Below, in pieces: positions 37,071-47,521 of a DNA stretch of 58,233 nt (within the stretch, counting starts at the first letter, position 1; each line of letters starts with the position of its first letter). The stretch lies in contig PLSP01000105.1 in the NCBI GenBank assembly GCA_003165195.1, positions 1 to 58,233 of the forward strand, given 5' to 3'. The notes beneath the pieces are model-generated. The model did not search any database. It saw nothing but the letters and a program-made list of their open reading frames with translations, and was not told the origin of the DNA. The position numbers were made by a program, and so were the translations under genes. Source of the DNA: Candidatus Bathyarchaeota archaeon. GTDB lineage: Archaea > Thermoproteota > Bathyarchaeia > Bathyarchaeales > Bathycorpusculaceae.

Positions 37071-37365
37071 AAATAGCGCCGGCACAGCAACAGCAACTAA
37101 GCAGACTTGAACTCAATATCAGTCATCCTCAATTATTGCCACGCTTTCACTTGAAACCTTTTAGTTAACTGAAAATAAAGCAAAGACAAAAAGGGATAGT
37201 AGTTTTTTCTCGTTAGAAGCCGCGCATCCTTTCGGCTGCACACCTATAGAAATCTATGGGCGACGTTTTTGGTCAGTCTGCAAAAAACTGAATTTTCGAA
37301 TATAGAAGTCATAACAAAGTTCCATAGTTAAATTTATGGAGCTTAAGCATAAGATGAAAAGAGGT

Positions 37366-37950
37366 CTATTTCTGCACGCTTTCTCGGCCCAGCTCAAAAG
37401 CTTTGAGGTTTAGGCTGATGTATTTTGCTTTTAGTCTGCCCGCGATGGCTTGCTGGAAAGAGTCCTGTTTAACCGGAACCTCGGGAAGTGTGGAGAGGGC
37501 GCCAAGCAAGATTGTGTTTACAACCAGTGGGTTGCCGAGTTTCTGGGCTATGCCTGCTCCGTCGACCTTATGGACTTTGGCTTTGTCATACAGAAGTTGC
37601 ATGAGCTCTTCTAGTTTTTTGGGTTTAACTCCTGATACTGCGCCGCTTGGGGGAATATACTTCATGTTAACTACGACGTCGCCTCCGACCTTAAGCATTG
37701 GCAACGCGCGGGCTGTTTCAAGAACTTCAAAACCCACTAGGACATCGGCTTTGCCGGTTTCAATCAGAGGCGCCTCAACCTTGTCGCCGATTCTTGCGTA
37801 AGCCACAATAGAGCCTCCCCGCTGAGCCATCCCGTGAATCTCTGCCTTAGCCACGTCAAACCCATCCAGCATAGCGGCTTCACAGTAAATGTCGCTGAGC
37901 ACTACCACACCTTGGCCGCCTACGCCGCTGAAAACCGTGTCCAACTTCAT
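37366..37950 (-). CDS. iorB: Indolepyruvate:ferredoxin oxidoreductase beta subunit
   Basis: VFSGVGGQGVVVLSDIYCEAAMLDGFDVAKAEIHGMAQRGGSIVAYARIG. Confidence 0.95.
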   Translation of the reverse strand: MKLDTVFSGVGGQGVVVLSDIYCEAAMLDGFDVAKAEIHGMAQRGGSIVAYARIGDKVEAPLIETGKADVLVGFEVLETARALPMLKVGGDVVVNMKYIPPSGAVSGVKPKKLEELMQLLYDKAKVHKVDGAGIAQKLGNPLVVNTILLGALSTLPEVPVKQDSFQQAIAGRLKAKYISLNLKAFELGRESVQK

Positions 37951-40139
37951 TTTTCACGTCTCCTCACCGCTTCGAAGGGGCAGACGCTTTCACAGACGCC
38001 GCATCCATAGCAAAGCGTAGCATCTATCTCAGCAACTCCTTTTTGTTGGCTGATGGCTGGGCAACCGAAAGCTTTTACGCATACGCCGCAGCCGCTACAT
38101 TTCTCGGTGACTTCTCTGGGTTGACCCCTGTCAATAAGAAGCGGACAAGGTCTTTGCGAAATGATAACAGATGGACCATTGTAATCCATCGTTTTGCGCA
38201 CGGCTTCAGTTGCTGCTTTGATGTCAAAGGGGTCAACAATGTCCACTTTCTCTATGCCTAACGCTTTGGCTACATCTTGGATTTTTATGATTTTAGCGTC
38301 AGCGCCCATAGCGGTTTTGCCACTGCTCGGTGTCGGCTGATGCCCCGTCATAGCCACTGTGCTGTTGTCCATGACGATGACGCAGACGTTTGCCTTGTTG
38401 TACACTATGTTTAGCAGTCCAGGCATGCCTGCGTGGAAAAAAGTTGAGTCGCCGATAACCGCGAAGATTTTGTCTTTTACGCCGGCGTGAGCCATGCCGG
38501 CAGCCTGAGATATTCCAGCTCCCATACATAGGCAAGATTGAAGTGTGTTCACTGGAGGCAGAAAACCAAGAGTGTAGCAGCCGATGTCGCCGGTGACGAT
38601 TTTGTCGTTTGATTGACCCGTCAAAGTCAACGCGCTCTCTGGGCAAAGCGGGATACATTTGGGGTCACCTCCGCATGAGTCACAGACTATGGCTTTGCGG
38701 CTGGTCGGGTTCAATGTTACTGCACCGATCTTGCAGGCTTCGATGCACCAGTCACAGCCTTTACATTTTTCCGCGGCAACCAGTATTGCTCCTGTTTCTT
38801 TTGAGCGTGTTAAGGCTTTTTCTGGGCAGGCAGTGACACATGGCGCGTCAAGACAAGCTTTGCAGGTTACCGCCTTGTTGAAAACTTGACCAATTCGTAC
38901 GCTGCGAATGCGAGACTTTAGCGGGTTGAAAACGCCTTCCTTCTCAAAGGAACAAGCGTACTCGCAGACGTCGCAGCCCACGCATTTTTCTGTGTCACAT
39001 TCAATATGCTGGTTAACCATGTTTAGCGCGTAGTAGAATGCTCTGTGAGGGCACCCAGGACAAAGCGCGGGCGGTCTCGGCGGCAAGTTCAAAGGTGCAG
39101 GCGGTTCCTCAAAGCTGGTTAACTGTAAACCCGCAAGGGCTTTGCGGACACAGTCAGGGGTGAATTCGCCAATTTCCTCCAAGCCTAACTGGTTCTTTCC
39201 CAGCACTTGCAAGCCTAACCGCTGAATGTTCTCTTCAATATACGGCCTTAGCTCCTCAACCACTATCATTTTTTTAACTTTAAACGCAAATCTCTTAACA
39301 ATTTCCTGAGGAAAAGGATGAACAAACCCCAGCTTTAGCCAAGAAAACTTTTTGGTATCGAGAACTGAACGAGCATAATAGTAGCCTACCCCACTACCAA
39401 TTATTCCGATTTCGCTTCCATTATCTTCAATCAAATTAAACTTCGAATGGTTAACAAGAGTTTTTGCCTCAGCCATCTTGACCTCTAAAACTCTATGTTG
39501 CCTAATAGCGTTGGATGGCACCATAACCCATTTTGAACCTTGCTTATCAAAGTCAGCGCGCCGATTAAGATTTTGCAGTCGCCCAAGCCGAACCCGAGCC
39601 TTTCCATGAGCCACTCTTGTCGTCAACCGCAAAATAACTGGCAAATGCAGTTTTTCACTTAATTCAAATGCCTCTCTGGCCATATCCAGAGCTTCCTGGG
39701 GGTTACCAGCATCAAGCAAGGGCAACTTTGAGTGGACAGCAAAATATCTTGTATCTTGCTCGTTTTGGCTACTGTGTAGTGCTGGGTCATCACAAACAGC
39801 AATCACCATACCGCCCTCAACACCTGTATAAGCCAATGTCATGGCGGCGTCTGCAGCGACGTTTAAACCCACATGTTTCATGGATACAATGGAGCGTACA
39901 CCTGTCATTGAAGCGCCCGCTGCAACTTCAGCAGCTACAATCTCATTTATGCTCCATTCCGCGTAAATACCGCGGTCTTTAGAAACTTCAACGATGGCTG
40001 CCAAGATTTCAGTAGCTGGCGTCCCAGGATATGAAGCAGCAACTTTAACGGTGGCTTCTACTGCGCCTCGCGCAACTGCCTCATCGCCGTTAAGCAAAGC
40101 AAAACTGCCTGGCTTATCTACTGCAATCTTAGATGTCAT
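37947..40139 (-). CDS. iorA: Indolepyruvate:ferredoxin oxidoreductase alpha subunit with internal poly-[4Fe-4S] insertion
   Basis: ASYPGTPATEIL, LCPGCPHRAFYYAL, VTGDIGCYTLGFLPP, C-terminal 2x[4Fe-4S]; extra 16-Cys segment in between. Confidence 0.95.
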   Translation of the reverse strand: MTSKIAVDKPGSFALLNGDEAVARGAVEATVKVAASYPGTPATEILAAIVEVSKDRGIYAEWSINEIVAAEVAAGASMTGVRSIVSMKHVGLNVAADAAMTLAYTGVEGGMVIAVCDDPALHSSQNEQDTRYFAVHSKLPLLDAGNPQEALDMAREAFELSEKLHLPVILRLTTRVAHGKARVRLGRLQNLNRRADFDKQGSKWVMVPSNAIRQHRVLEVKMAEAKTLVNHSKFNLIEDNGSEIGIIGSGVGYYYARSVLDTKKFSWLKLGFVHPFPQEIVKRFAFKVKKMIVVEELRPYIEENIQRLGLQVLGKNQLGLEEIGEFTPDCVRKALAGLQLTSFEEPPAPLNLPPRPPALCPGCPHRAFYYALNMVNQHIECDTEKCVGCDVCEYACSFEKEGVFNPLKSRIRSVRIGQVFNKAVTCKACLDAPCVTACPEKALTRSKETGAILVAAEKCKGCDWCIEACKIGAVTLNPTSRKAIVCDSCGGDPKCIPLCPESALTLTGQSNDKIVTGDIGCYTLGFLPPVNTLQSCLCMGAGISQAAGMAHAGVKDKIFAVIGDSTFFHAGMPGLLNIVYNKANVCVIVMDNSTVAMTGHQPTPSSGKTAMGADAKIIKIQDVAKALGIEKVDIVDPFDIKAATEAVRKTMDYNGPSVIISQRPCPLLIDRGQPREVTEKCSGCGVCVKAFGCPAISQQKGVAEIDATLCYGCGVCESVCPFEAVRRREK

Positions 40140-40149
40140 AATTTTGTCC

Positions 40150-41469
40150 TTACATTTTGCCGTTTCGCAGGTCAAGGACCCGTTTCGCTTTTCCCTCAGT
40201 TCTTGGGAGTTCGCCGGGCTTAACAATTTCCACGTCAGCTGAGATGCCTGTTACTATGTGGATTTGCTTTTGGATTTCGTTTTTCAAAATGTTCAGGTAA
40301 ACGTTCGGATCTTTGGCTGCTTTATCTGATAATTCAACTTTAACCGCAAATGTGTCTAACGCTCCGGGTCTATCAACCACTATTTGGTATTGAGTGGCAA
40401 GCTCAGAGAAACACATCACGGCGTACTCTATTTGTGATGGGAACACGTTTACTCCACGGATAATTAGCATATCGTCTGATCTGCCATGTACCCGCATCAT
40501 CCTTGCGTTGGTTCTTTCGCAAGAACATTTTTCGGTTTCAACCTTGGAGATGTCCCTTGTTCTGTAACGAAGCAGGGGAAGCCCAGTTTTTGTTAAACTT
40601 GTGAATACAAGTTCGCCTTCTTCTCCATCAGGCAATACCTCGCCTGTGTCTGGATCAATTGTTTCCACGATGAAATGGTCCTCAGCAACGTGTAAGCCGT
40701 TATGCTCTGGGCATTCGATAGCGACCCCCGGACCGCACAACTCAGTTAATCCATAGATGTCAAAGGCTTCTATACCCGTGTCTTTCTGGATTCTCTCCCG
40801 AATCTTGTCTGACCAAGGCTCAGCGCCAAACATTCCAATTTTAAGCTTCAGTTCCTTCCTTGGATCAACCCCTTCCTGCGCCATAGTTTCAGCAAGATAA
40901 AGGGCGAAGCTAGGAGTACAAGCAAGGATGGTTGCACCTAAGTCTTTCATAAGTTTAATTTGCCGCTGCGTCATTCCGCCGCTTGCAGGAACTATTTTAG
41001 CTCCAACTTTTTGGGCACCGTAGTGAAAACCCAAGCCACCGGTGAACAAACCGTAGCCAAAAGCTATGTGTATGACGTCCCGCCGTCTTCCCCCAGCTGT
41101 ATAGATTGATCTTGCCATAAGTTCTTGCCAAACGTCCATATCGTTTTTGGTGTAAGCGCCGATTATCGGGTTACCTGTTGTCCCGCTGGATGCATGAAAC
41201 TCAACTATATCTTCAGGTTTAGCTGCAACCATGCCGAACGGGTAATTATCTTTTAAATCAGTTTTAACTGTGAAAGGGATTTTTCGAAGGTCATTTAGTG
41301 AACGTATGCTTTCAGGCTTAAAGCCAACGCTGTCGAACTTTTTCCTGTAAAAGACGCTATTTTCGTAACAGTACTTTACCAGTTCCTTAAGCTTCTTAAG
41401 TTGATGCCTCTTTAGCTCTTCAGGAGGCATAGTTTCGATTTTTTCATTCCAGTATTTGCCGTCTTCCAT
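40150..41469 (-). CDS. paaK: Phenylacetate-CoA ligase
   Basis: FHASSGTTGNPIIGAYTKND; DIYGLTELCGPGVAIECPEHNGLHVAEDHFIVE; RTEGKAKRV. Confidence 0.95.
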   Translation of the reverse strand: MEDGKYWNEKIETMPPEELKRHQLKKLKELVKYCYENSVFYRKKFDSVGFKPESIRSLNDLRKIPFTVKTDLKDNYPFGMVAAKPEDIVEFHASSGTTGNPIIGAYTKNDMDVWQELMARSIYTAGGRRRDVIHIAFGYGLFTGGLGFHYGAQKVGAKIVPASGGMTQRQIKLMKDLGATILACTPSFALYLAETMAQEGVDPRKELKLKIGMFGAEPWSDKIRERIQKDTGIEAFDIYGLTELCGPGVAIECPEHNGLHVAEDHFIVETIDPDTGEVLPDGEEGELVFTSLTKTGLPLLRYRTRDISKVETEKCSCERTNARMMRVHGRSDDMLIIRGVNVFPSQIEYAVMCFSELATQYQIVVDRPGALDTFAVKVELSDKAAKDPNVYLNILKNEIQKQIHIVTGISADVEIVKPGELPRTEGKAKRVLDLRNGKM

Positions 41470-41759
41470 TTCATTGCCCTCTCCTATCAAAGCCGCAAAC
41501 ATAGATCTTTTAGACGGCTGTTAGATAAAAGTTCCCCAATTTGCTGCGGTTTTTGAGCCAAAAAACCTTCATTTAAACTGGTGCAGGCTATTTTGTTTGA
41601 GGAAAATAATAATAAATTGGCCGCTATTTTTCTTAGATTAATTCTCTTCTTAGCAATAATTGCCCGATCGCTCCAACGATTTCTAGTTTGTTGATTCACA
41701 AAAATAAAATAATAGTACTATGTTTTACTTCAATGGTTGATGTAAGGAGGCTAAATTGT

Positions 41760-44561
41760 ATGGGGACAAGAAACCTTGATAAGATATTTAATCCGCAAAG
41801 CGTAGCCATCATAGGCGCAAGCGACGTTGAAGGTTCAGTTGGATTCGCACTTGTTAAAAATTTTACGCAGCGCTATGCAGGCAAAGTTTATTTTATTAAT
41901 ATTCGCAAGCCCGAGATCCAGGGCGCTAAAACGTATAAATCCATAGAGGAAGTTCCTGAACCCGTTGATTTAGCGATAATTGCTACTCCTGCCAAAGCGG
42001 TTCAACAAGTCATGGAAGAATGCGGAAAGGCGCATGTGAAAGGGGTTATCATTGTTTCTGCAGGTTTCAGAGAGACAGGCCCTGATGGAAAAGCTTTGGA
42101 AGAAGCGATTCTTGAAGTGGCGAAGAAATATGACATTCGAGTTATCGGACCGAACTGTATTGGTATAATTCAACCCGCATTAAATCTTAACGCGACTTTC
42201 TTAGATAAGATGCCCAAAGCAGGGAACATTGCTTTTCTATCCCAAAGCGGAGCTCTGGGTTCACCGATTCTTGACTGGGCAATTCAGGAAAACATCGGTT
42301 TTAGCAATTTTGTCTCTGTTGGCTCAATGGTTGATGTTGACTTTGGCGATTTAATCGATTACTTCGGTTCTGACCCTAAAACCAAGAGCATTATCATGTA
42401 TATCGAGGGCATAACTGATGCACGGAAGTTTATGAGTGCTGCAAGGCACTTTGCAAGAACTAAACCCATAATTGTTGTCAAAGCAGGTAAATTCCCTGAA
42501 AGTGCAAAAGCGGCTGCGTCACACACTGGTTCTTTAACAGGAGAAGACGACATTTACGATGCCGCTTTCAAACGGGCTGGTATAGTTAGGGTTGAAGAAA
42601 TAAACGATTTATTCAATGCAGCTGAGGTTTTGGGGACTCAACCTTTACCCAAGGGATCCAGGCTTGCCATAATAACAAATGCTGGAGGCGCTGGGGTGAT
42701 GGCTACTGACGCTTTGATTGCTCAAGGAGGAAAACTGGCTAAGTTAAGCGACAAAACAATAGCAACACTTAACGGTGTTTTGCCAGCTTTCTGGAGCAAA
42801 GGTAACCCGATCGATGTTTTAGGTGATTCTAAATCTAACTATTACAAAGTAGCGCTTGAAGCCTGCTTAGACGACGAAACAGTCGATGGGATACTGATCA
42901 TTTTTACCCATCAGGCAGGTTCTGAAGCAGTTGAAATTGCACAAGGCGTGGTTGACCTTCTTAACAGCAAGGCTTACAAAAACAAAACAATCCTCACCTC
43001 TTTTATGGGAGTTCAAGGGGTACTCCATGCAAACAAAATCTTCAACGCAAACAATATACCAACCTACTCGACGCCCGAACAAGCAATCAAAACTTACATG
43101 TACATGTACAATTACCAGCGTAACCTTGAACTACTTTATGAAACTCCTGAAGAGTTACCCGTTGATGCTTCACCGCCTAAACGACCCATTTTGGCTATTT
43201 TAAGAAGTGTCGCAGCTGAAAATCGCGAGGTTTTAACTGAAGATGAAACCAAAAAGGTACTCAAATACTATAATTTTCCAGTCATAAAAAGCAAAGTCGC
43301 TAACAACGTTGAGGAAGCGCTGCTGTTGGCTCAAGAAATGGGTTACCCCGCTGTCCTCAAGATTCTTTCTCCACAAATTGTCAACAGAAGAGCTGCAGGC
43401 GGAGTCATCTTGAACCTAACTTCTCCAGCTGAAGTCCGAGAAGCATTTGAAGTCTTAATCCAGAGAGCTACTGCTTACAATCCAAAAGCACAGATAGTCG
43501 GTGTGACAGTACAGCACATGGTCGAAAAGAAAGGTTACGAGCTAATAATCGGCGGAAAAATCGATCCAGTTTTCGGTCCAGTGATGTGGTTTGGCATGGG
43601 CGGCATTGGTATGGAGCTTTTCAGAGATTATTCTGTTGGAATTCCTCCTTTAAACATAACGCTTATAAGGCGTATGATGGAGGAAACCAAAATTTATCAA
43701 ATTTTGAAAGGTTACCGAGACAGACCTCCTGTTGATCTTAAACGGCTCGATGAAACTCTGCTGCTCTTTTCACGTCTGCTTACTGATTTTCCCCAAATTA
43801 AAGAAATCGAGATAAATCCTTTGCTGATAAATGAGAAAGAAGCTCGCATATTAGACGCAAGAATAGTTGTCAACAAAGAAGATGTTTGCAAAAAATTCGA
43901 GCCCCATGAGCACATGGTTATCAGCCCTTACCCAAAAAAGTATGAGACATTGTGGTCTCTGAAAAACGGCAAAGAAATTCTTTTGCGACCAATAAAACCA
44001 GAGGATGAGCCACTATGGGAAGAAATGTTTCAGAGTTTTTCTGAGGAGTCGATACGCTACCGATTTTTTCAAATTCTTAGAGACACTTCGCATGAAGTTC
44101 GGGTGCGCTACTGCAACATTGACTATGACAGAGAAATAGCTATAGTAGCTGAAGCTACTGAAAACGGACAGAAAAAGATTCTCGGCGTTGCCCGCGTCAG
44201 TACAGAAGCCGATGGAAAAACAGGCGAAATGGCTTTTATCGTCAGTGACTACTGGCAAGGGTTCGGCTTAGGCACCAAAATGGTTGATTACGTGCTCGAC
44301 ATAGCCAAAGACAAAGGGATTGAAAGCGTATATTCCATAATGCTTCCCGATAACTATCGGGCTTTAACTCTGACCAAGAAAATGGGTTTCAACTTAGAAT
44401 ACTCGGACGACGATGCAGTTAAAGGCACCTTGGACTTGAAAAGCGAGGAGTCAAATCTTTGTCCTGCCAAGGAACCTCAGAAAGCTAAAAAAGAAAAATC
44501 AAACATTCAAGTTGCAAAAGAAAAAACGCAAATCCAAGAGCCGACACCACTTTCAGCTTAA
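41760..44561 (+). CDS. ADP-forming acyl-CoA synthetase (alpha+beta) fused to C-terminal GNAT acetyltransferase (PatZ/Pka-like architecture)
   Basis: NPQSVAIIGASDVEGSVG, AASHTGSLTGED, ATP-grasp YPAVLKILSPQIVNRRAAGGV, GNAT EMAFIVSDYWQGFGLGTKMVDYVLDIA. Confidence 0.94.
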   Translation: MGTRNLDKIFNPQSVAIIGASDVEGSVGFALVKNFTQRYAGKVYFINIRKPEIQGAKTYKSIEEVPEPVDLAIIATPAKAVQQVMEECGKAHVKGVIIVSAGFRETGPDGKALEEAILEVAKKYDIRVIGPNCIGIIQPALNLNATFLDKMPKAGNIAFLSQSGALGSPILDWAIQENIGFSNFVSVGSMVDVDFGDLIDYFGSDPKTKSIIMYIEGITDARKFMSAARHFARTKPIIVVKAGKFPESAKAAASHTGSLTGEDDIYDAAFKRAGIVRVEEINDLFNAAEVLGTQPLPKGSRLAIITNAGGAGVMATDALIAQGGKLAKLSDKTIATLNGVLPAFWSKGNPIDVLGDSKSNYYKVALEACLDDETVDGILIIFTHQAGSEAVEIAQGVVDLLNSKAYKNKTILTSFMGVQGVLHANKIFNANNIPTYSTPEQAIKTYMYMYNYQRNLELLYETPEELPVDASPPKRPILAILRSVAAENREVLTEDETKKVLKYYNFPVIKSKVANNVEEALLLAQEMGYPAVLKILSPQIVNRRAAGGVILNLTSPAEVREAFEVLIQRATAYNPKAQIVGVTVQHMVEKKGYELIIGGKIDPVFGPVMWFGMGGIGMELFRDYSVGIPPLNITLIRRMMEETKIYQILKGYRDRPPVDLKRLDETLLLFSRLLTDFPQIKEIEINPLLINEKEARILDARIVVNKEDVCKKFEPHEHMVISPYPKKYETLWSLKNGKEILLRPIKPEDEPLWEEMFQSFSEESIRYRFFQILRDTSHEVRVRYCNIDYDREIAIVAEATENGQKKILGVARVSTEADGKTGEMAFIVSDYWQGFGLGTKMVDYVLDIAKDKGIESVYSIMLPDNYRALTLTKKMGFNLEYSDDDAVKGTLDLKSEESNLCPAKEPQKAKKEKSNIQVAKEKTQIQEPTPLSA

Positions 44562-44658
44562 GCAATAATTACATTTTTTTTGATTAATAATTTTTCAACT
44601 TTTCAGTTATACTACGTTGTAAAATTCAAAATACAAAAAAAAGAAAAGAAAAAAGAAT

Positions 44659-46617
44659 TTATTTCGATAGTTGTTTGCGAAGGTCATTGTAGGTTGCTTT
44701 TATGTCTTCAATTGAGCCTTCGTCTTCGATTGTTGATGTGTCTCCTAGTGGTGCACCCGAGAGAACCGCTTTGAGTAGCCTACGCATGATTTTGCCGCTT
44801 CTTGTTTTTGGCAACTTGTTAACGAAGACAACTGCTTCCGGCGTGGCGATTGGCCCGATGGCAACTCTGACATGCTTTACAAGTTCTGCTCTAAGTTCTT
44901 CAGATGGTTGGAATCCACTTCGAAGGACAACGAAAGCAACTGGAACTTCACCTTTAACGGCGTCTTCTTTACCCATAACTGCAGCTTCTGAAACAGCTGG
45001 GTGCGCAACCAAAGCACTTTCAAGCTCCGTTGTACCTATGCGGTGTCCTGCAACTTTTAGAACCTCGTCTGCTCGTCCAAGGAACCAGAAGTAGCCGTCA
45101 GGGTCTCTGATTGCAAAGTCGCCTGAATAGTACAGACCGGGGAATTTACCGAAGTATGTTTGTTTAAATCGTTCTGGGTCTTTCCAGATTGTCTGCAACA
45201 TCCCTGGCCATGGCGATTTGATAACTACTACCCCTTTGGTGCCTGGCTGGACTGACTGTCCTTTCTCGTCAAAGATATCTGCGTTAACGCTTGGCAACGG
45301 CAATGTTGCACTGCCTGGCTTAAGCGGAGTGAGTTCAATACCTGCTGCTGGAGAAATCATGAATCCGCCGGTTTCTGTCTGCCACCAAGTATCGATTATG
45401 GGCAATTTTTCTTTGCCTATGACTCGGTAGTACCATTTCCACGCTTCAGGATTGATTGGTTCACCAACAGAACCTAGAAGACGTAGACTACTGAGGTCAT
45501 GTTTTGTTGCCCATTGCTCACCGAATTTCATGAACATTCTAACAGCGGTCGGTGTACCGTACAAAATGGAAACGCCATGTCTTTCTATCATTTCCCACCA
45601 TCGGTCTTGTGCAGGATAATCAGGGGTGCCTTCAAAGAGGAACGCTGTGATGCCTAAACTCAAAGGCGCATAAACGTTATACGTGTGCCCAGTGATCCAG
45701 CCTATGTCTGCAACACACCAGTAAATGTCCTCGTCTGTTGGGTTAAAAGCCCACTTAAGTGTCCAGTAAGCCCAGACTAAGTATCCGCCTGTGCCATGTT
45801 GTACACCTTTGGGTTTGCCAGTTGTTCCAGAAGTGTAAAGAATGAATAGTGGGTCGCAGGACTTCATGCTTTCAGGTTCAACATAAGCGTTAGCGCCTGC
45901 GCTCGCAAGGGCATCAGCATACCATACGTCTCTGCCTTCTTTCATTTGAATTGGTTGACCTGTGCGTTTAACTACAATTACTTTTTCGACATTAGGCATA
46001 TTTGGTAGAGCACGGTCTGCGTTGTCTTTGATGCCGACTGGTTTTCCTCTTCGGAAAGATCCGTCTGCAGTAACCAGTATTCTTGCGCCACAATCGTTTA
46101 CTCTGTCAGCTAATGCTTCAGCACTAAACCCAGAGAAAACAACTGTGTGAACTCCGCCCACTCGGGCTGTCGCAAGCAAAGTTATTGGCAACTCAGGGAT
46201 AACAGGAAGGAAAACTGCGATGCGGTCGCCTTTTTTTATGCCGTAGTCTTTGAAGACTTTAGCAAGTTTGTTGACTTCGCGGTACAGCTGATAATAAGTG
46301 TAGGTTTTTACCTCACCCATTTCGCCTTCCCAAATGTAGGCAAGCTTATTTTTGCGAACGCCTTTCATATGTCTGTCTAAAGCGTTATAGGAAATGTTTA
46401 GTTCCCCATCCGGGAACCACTGGTAAAACGGCGGGTTTGAATCATCTAGAACCTTGCTAAATGGCTTAAACCAGTCGATGGCTTTAGCTTTTTCAGACCA
46501 ATATTCCTGAGGGTTTTTTATTGATTTTTCCCAATCTTCTTTTCGCTTTTGTCCAGAAGAAATAGTTGCGGTGCTTGGGCAATATTTCTCGTCAAAAGGC
46601 AAACTATTGTCCGACAT
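44659..46617 (-). CDS. acs: Acetyl-CoA synthetase, AMP-forming
   Basis: FILYTSGTTGKPKGVQHGTGGYLV; DTWWQTETGG; PKTRSGKIMRRLLKAV. Confidence 0.97.
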   Translation of the reverse strand: MSDNSLPFDEKYCPSTATISSGQKRKEDWEKSIKNPQEYWSEKAKAIDWFKPFSKVLDDSNPPFYQWFPDGELNISYNALDRHMKGVRKNKLAYIWEGEMGEVKTYTYYQLYREVNKLAKVFKDYGIKKGDRIAVFLPVIPELPITLLATARVGGVHTVVFSGFSAEALADRVNDCGARILVTADGSFRRGKPVGIKDNADRALPNMPNVEKVIVVKRTGQPIQMKEGRDVWYADALASAGANAYVEPESMKSCDPLFILYTSGTTGKPKGVQHGTGGYLVWAYWTLKWAFNPTDEDIYWCVADIGWITGHTYNVYAPLSLGITAFLFEGTPDYPAQDRWWEMIERHGVSILYGTPTAVRMFMKFGEQWATKHDLSSLRLLGSVGEPINPEAWKWYYRVIGKEKLPIIDTWWQTETGGFMISPAAGIELTPLKPGSATLPLPSVNADIFDEKGQSVQPGTKGVVVIKSPWPGMLQTIWKDPERFKQTYFGKFPGLYYSGDFAIRDPDGYFWFLGRADEVLKVAGHRIGTTELESALVAHPAVSEAAVMGKEDAVKGEVPVAFVVLRSGFQPSEELRAELVKHVRVAIGPIATPEAVVFVNKLPKTRSGKIMRRLLKAVLSGAPLGDTSTIEDEGSIEDIKATYNDLRKQLSK

Positions 46618-46705
46618 CTTCTCAAACCTTAACTTGTGGCAATGGATTGCTCATAGAATATAAGTTTTTCTAATTTTAGAAGAAATAAAAAGAAAAAGGT
46701 TGTGT

Positions 46706-47296
46706 TTATTGAACTGGGCCTATAGGCAAAATCGTTTTTTTGTTGGACTCATTTATGATTTCTGCGACTCCAAGATAAATTGCGCTTGCTCCGCAAATAA
46801 CGCCTTCGATGCCAGTGATCGTGTTGACGGTTACTGAGCCGAACAGTACAGCATTGTTGGTGAGTTCGCGAATTGTTAGCATAGCAAACAATATTGTCAA
46901 GCTTAAGAATACGAACTGTAGAGCGCGATTGGCTTTTAGTGTTCCAAAGAACATTGCGAAGGTAAAGATTCCCCACATGATAAAGTACGCTGCGAGCGAT
47001 GACGTCGATGGTCCTGCGAAACCCGTGAATTTTGGAAGAATCAAAAGCAAGACTAAGCTCCACCAGAATAATCCATAAGATGTGAATGCGACAGTACCGA
47101 AAGTGTTGCCGTTTCTGTATTCCATGGCGCCGACGATTATCTGTGCTATGCCGCCGTAGGCTATGCCCATAGCTAAAATTACTGTATCTACTGGAATAGC
47201 ACCGGCGTTAGCCAGGTTAAGCAAAACAGTTGTTAAGCCAAAGCCCAAAAGTCCAAGCGGTGCAGGATTCGCTAGTTTAACTGCAATATTACTCAT
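46706..47296 (-). CDS. GPR1/FUN34/YaaH (SatP) family acetate transporter
   Basis: [23 protein letters not shown]; six predicted TM helices. Confidence 0.94.
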   Translation of the reverse strand: MSNIAVKLANPAPLGLLGFGLTTVLLNLANAGAIPVDTVILAMGIAYGGIAQIIVGAMEYRNGNTFGTVAFTSYGLFWWSLVLLLILPKFTGFAGPSTSSLAAYFIMWGIFTFAMFFGTLKANRALQFVFLSLTILFAMLTIRELTNNAVLFGSVTVNTITGIEGVICGASAIYLGVAEIINESNKKTILPIGPVQ

Positions 47297-47521
47297 TTGT
47301 TCATTTTCCTCAATTTTCAATGGTTACCCCATGTATCAGCTTTTCATAATAAAAGCTTTTTTGAAATGAGACAAGCGATACTCTATTTTCAACCTTCACC
47401 AGTTTGTAATAACCTTTTTTTTCGGGGTTTTCTAATCAGTTTCCAGAAAAAGACCGCCACAGTCTTTTATACTAGTGCTAATGTAATCTGCTCAGCATTG
47501 AGTATATCTCTCAATGGATTT

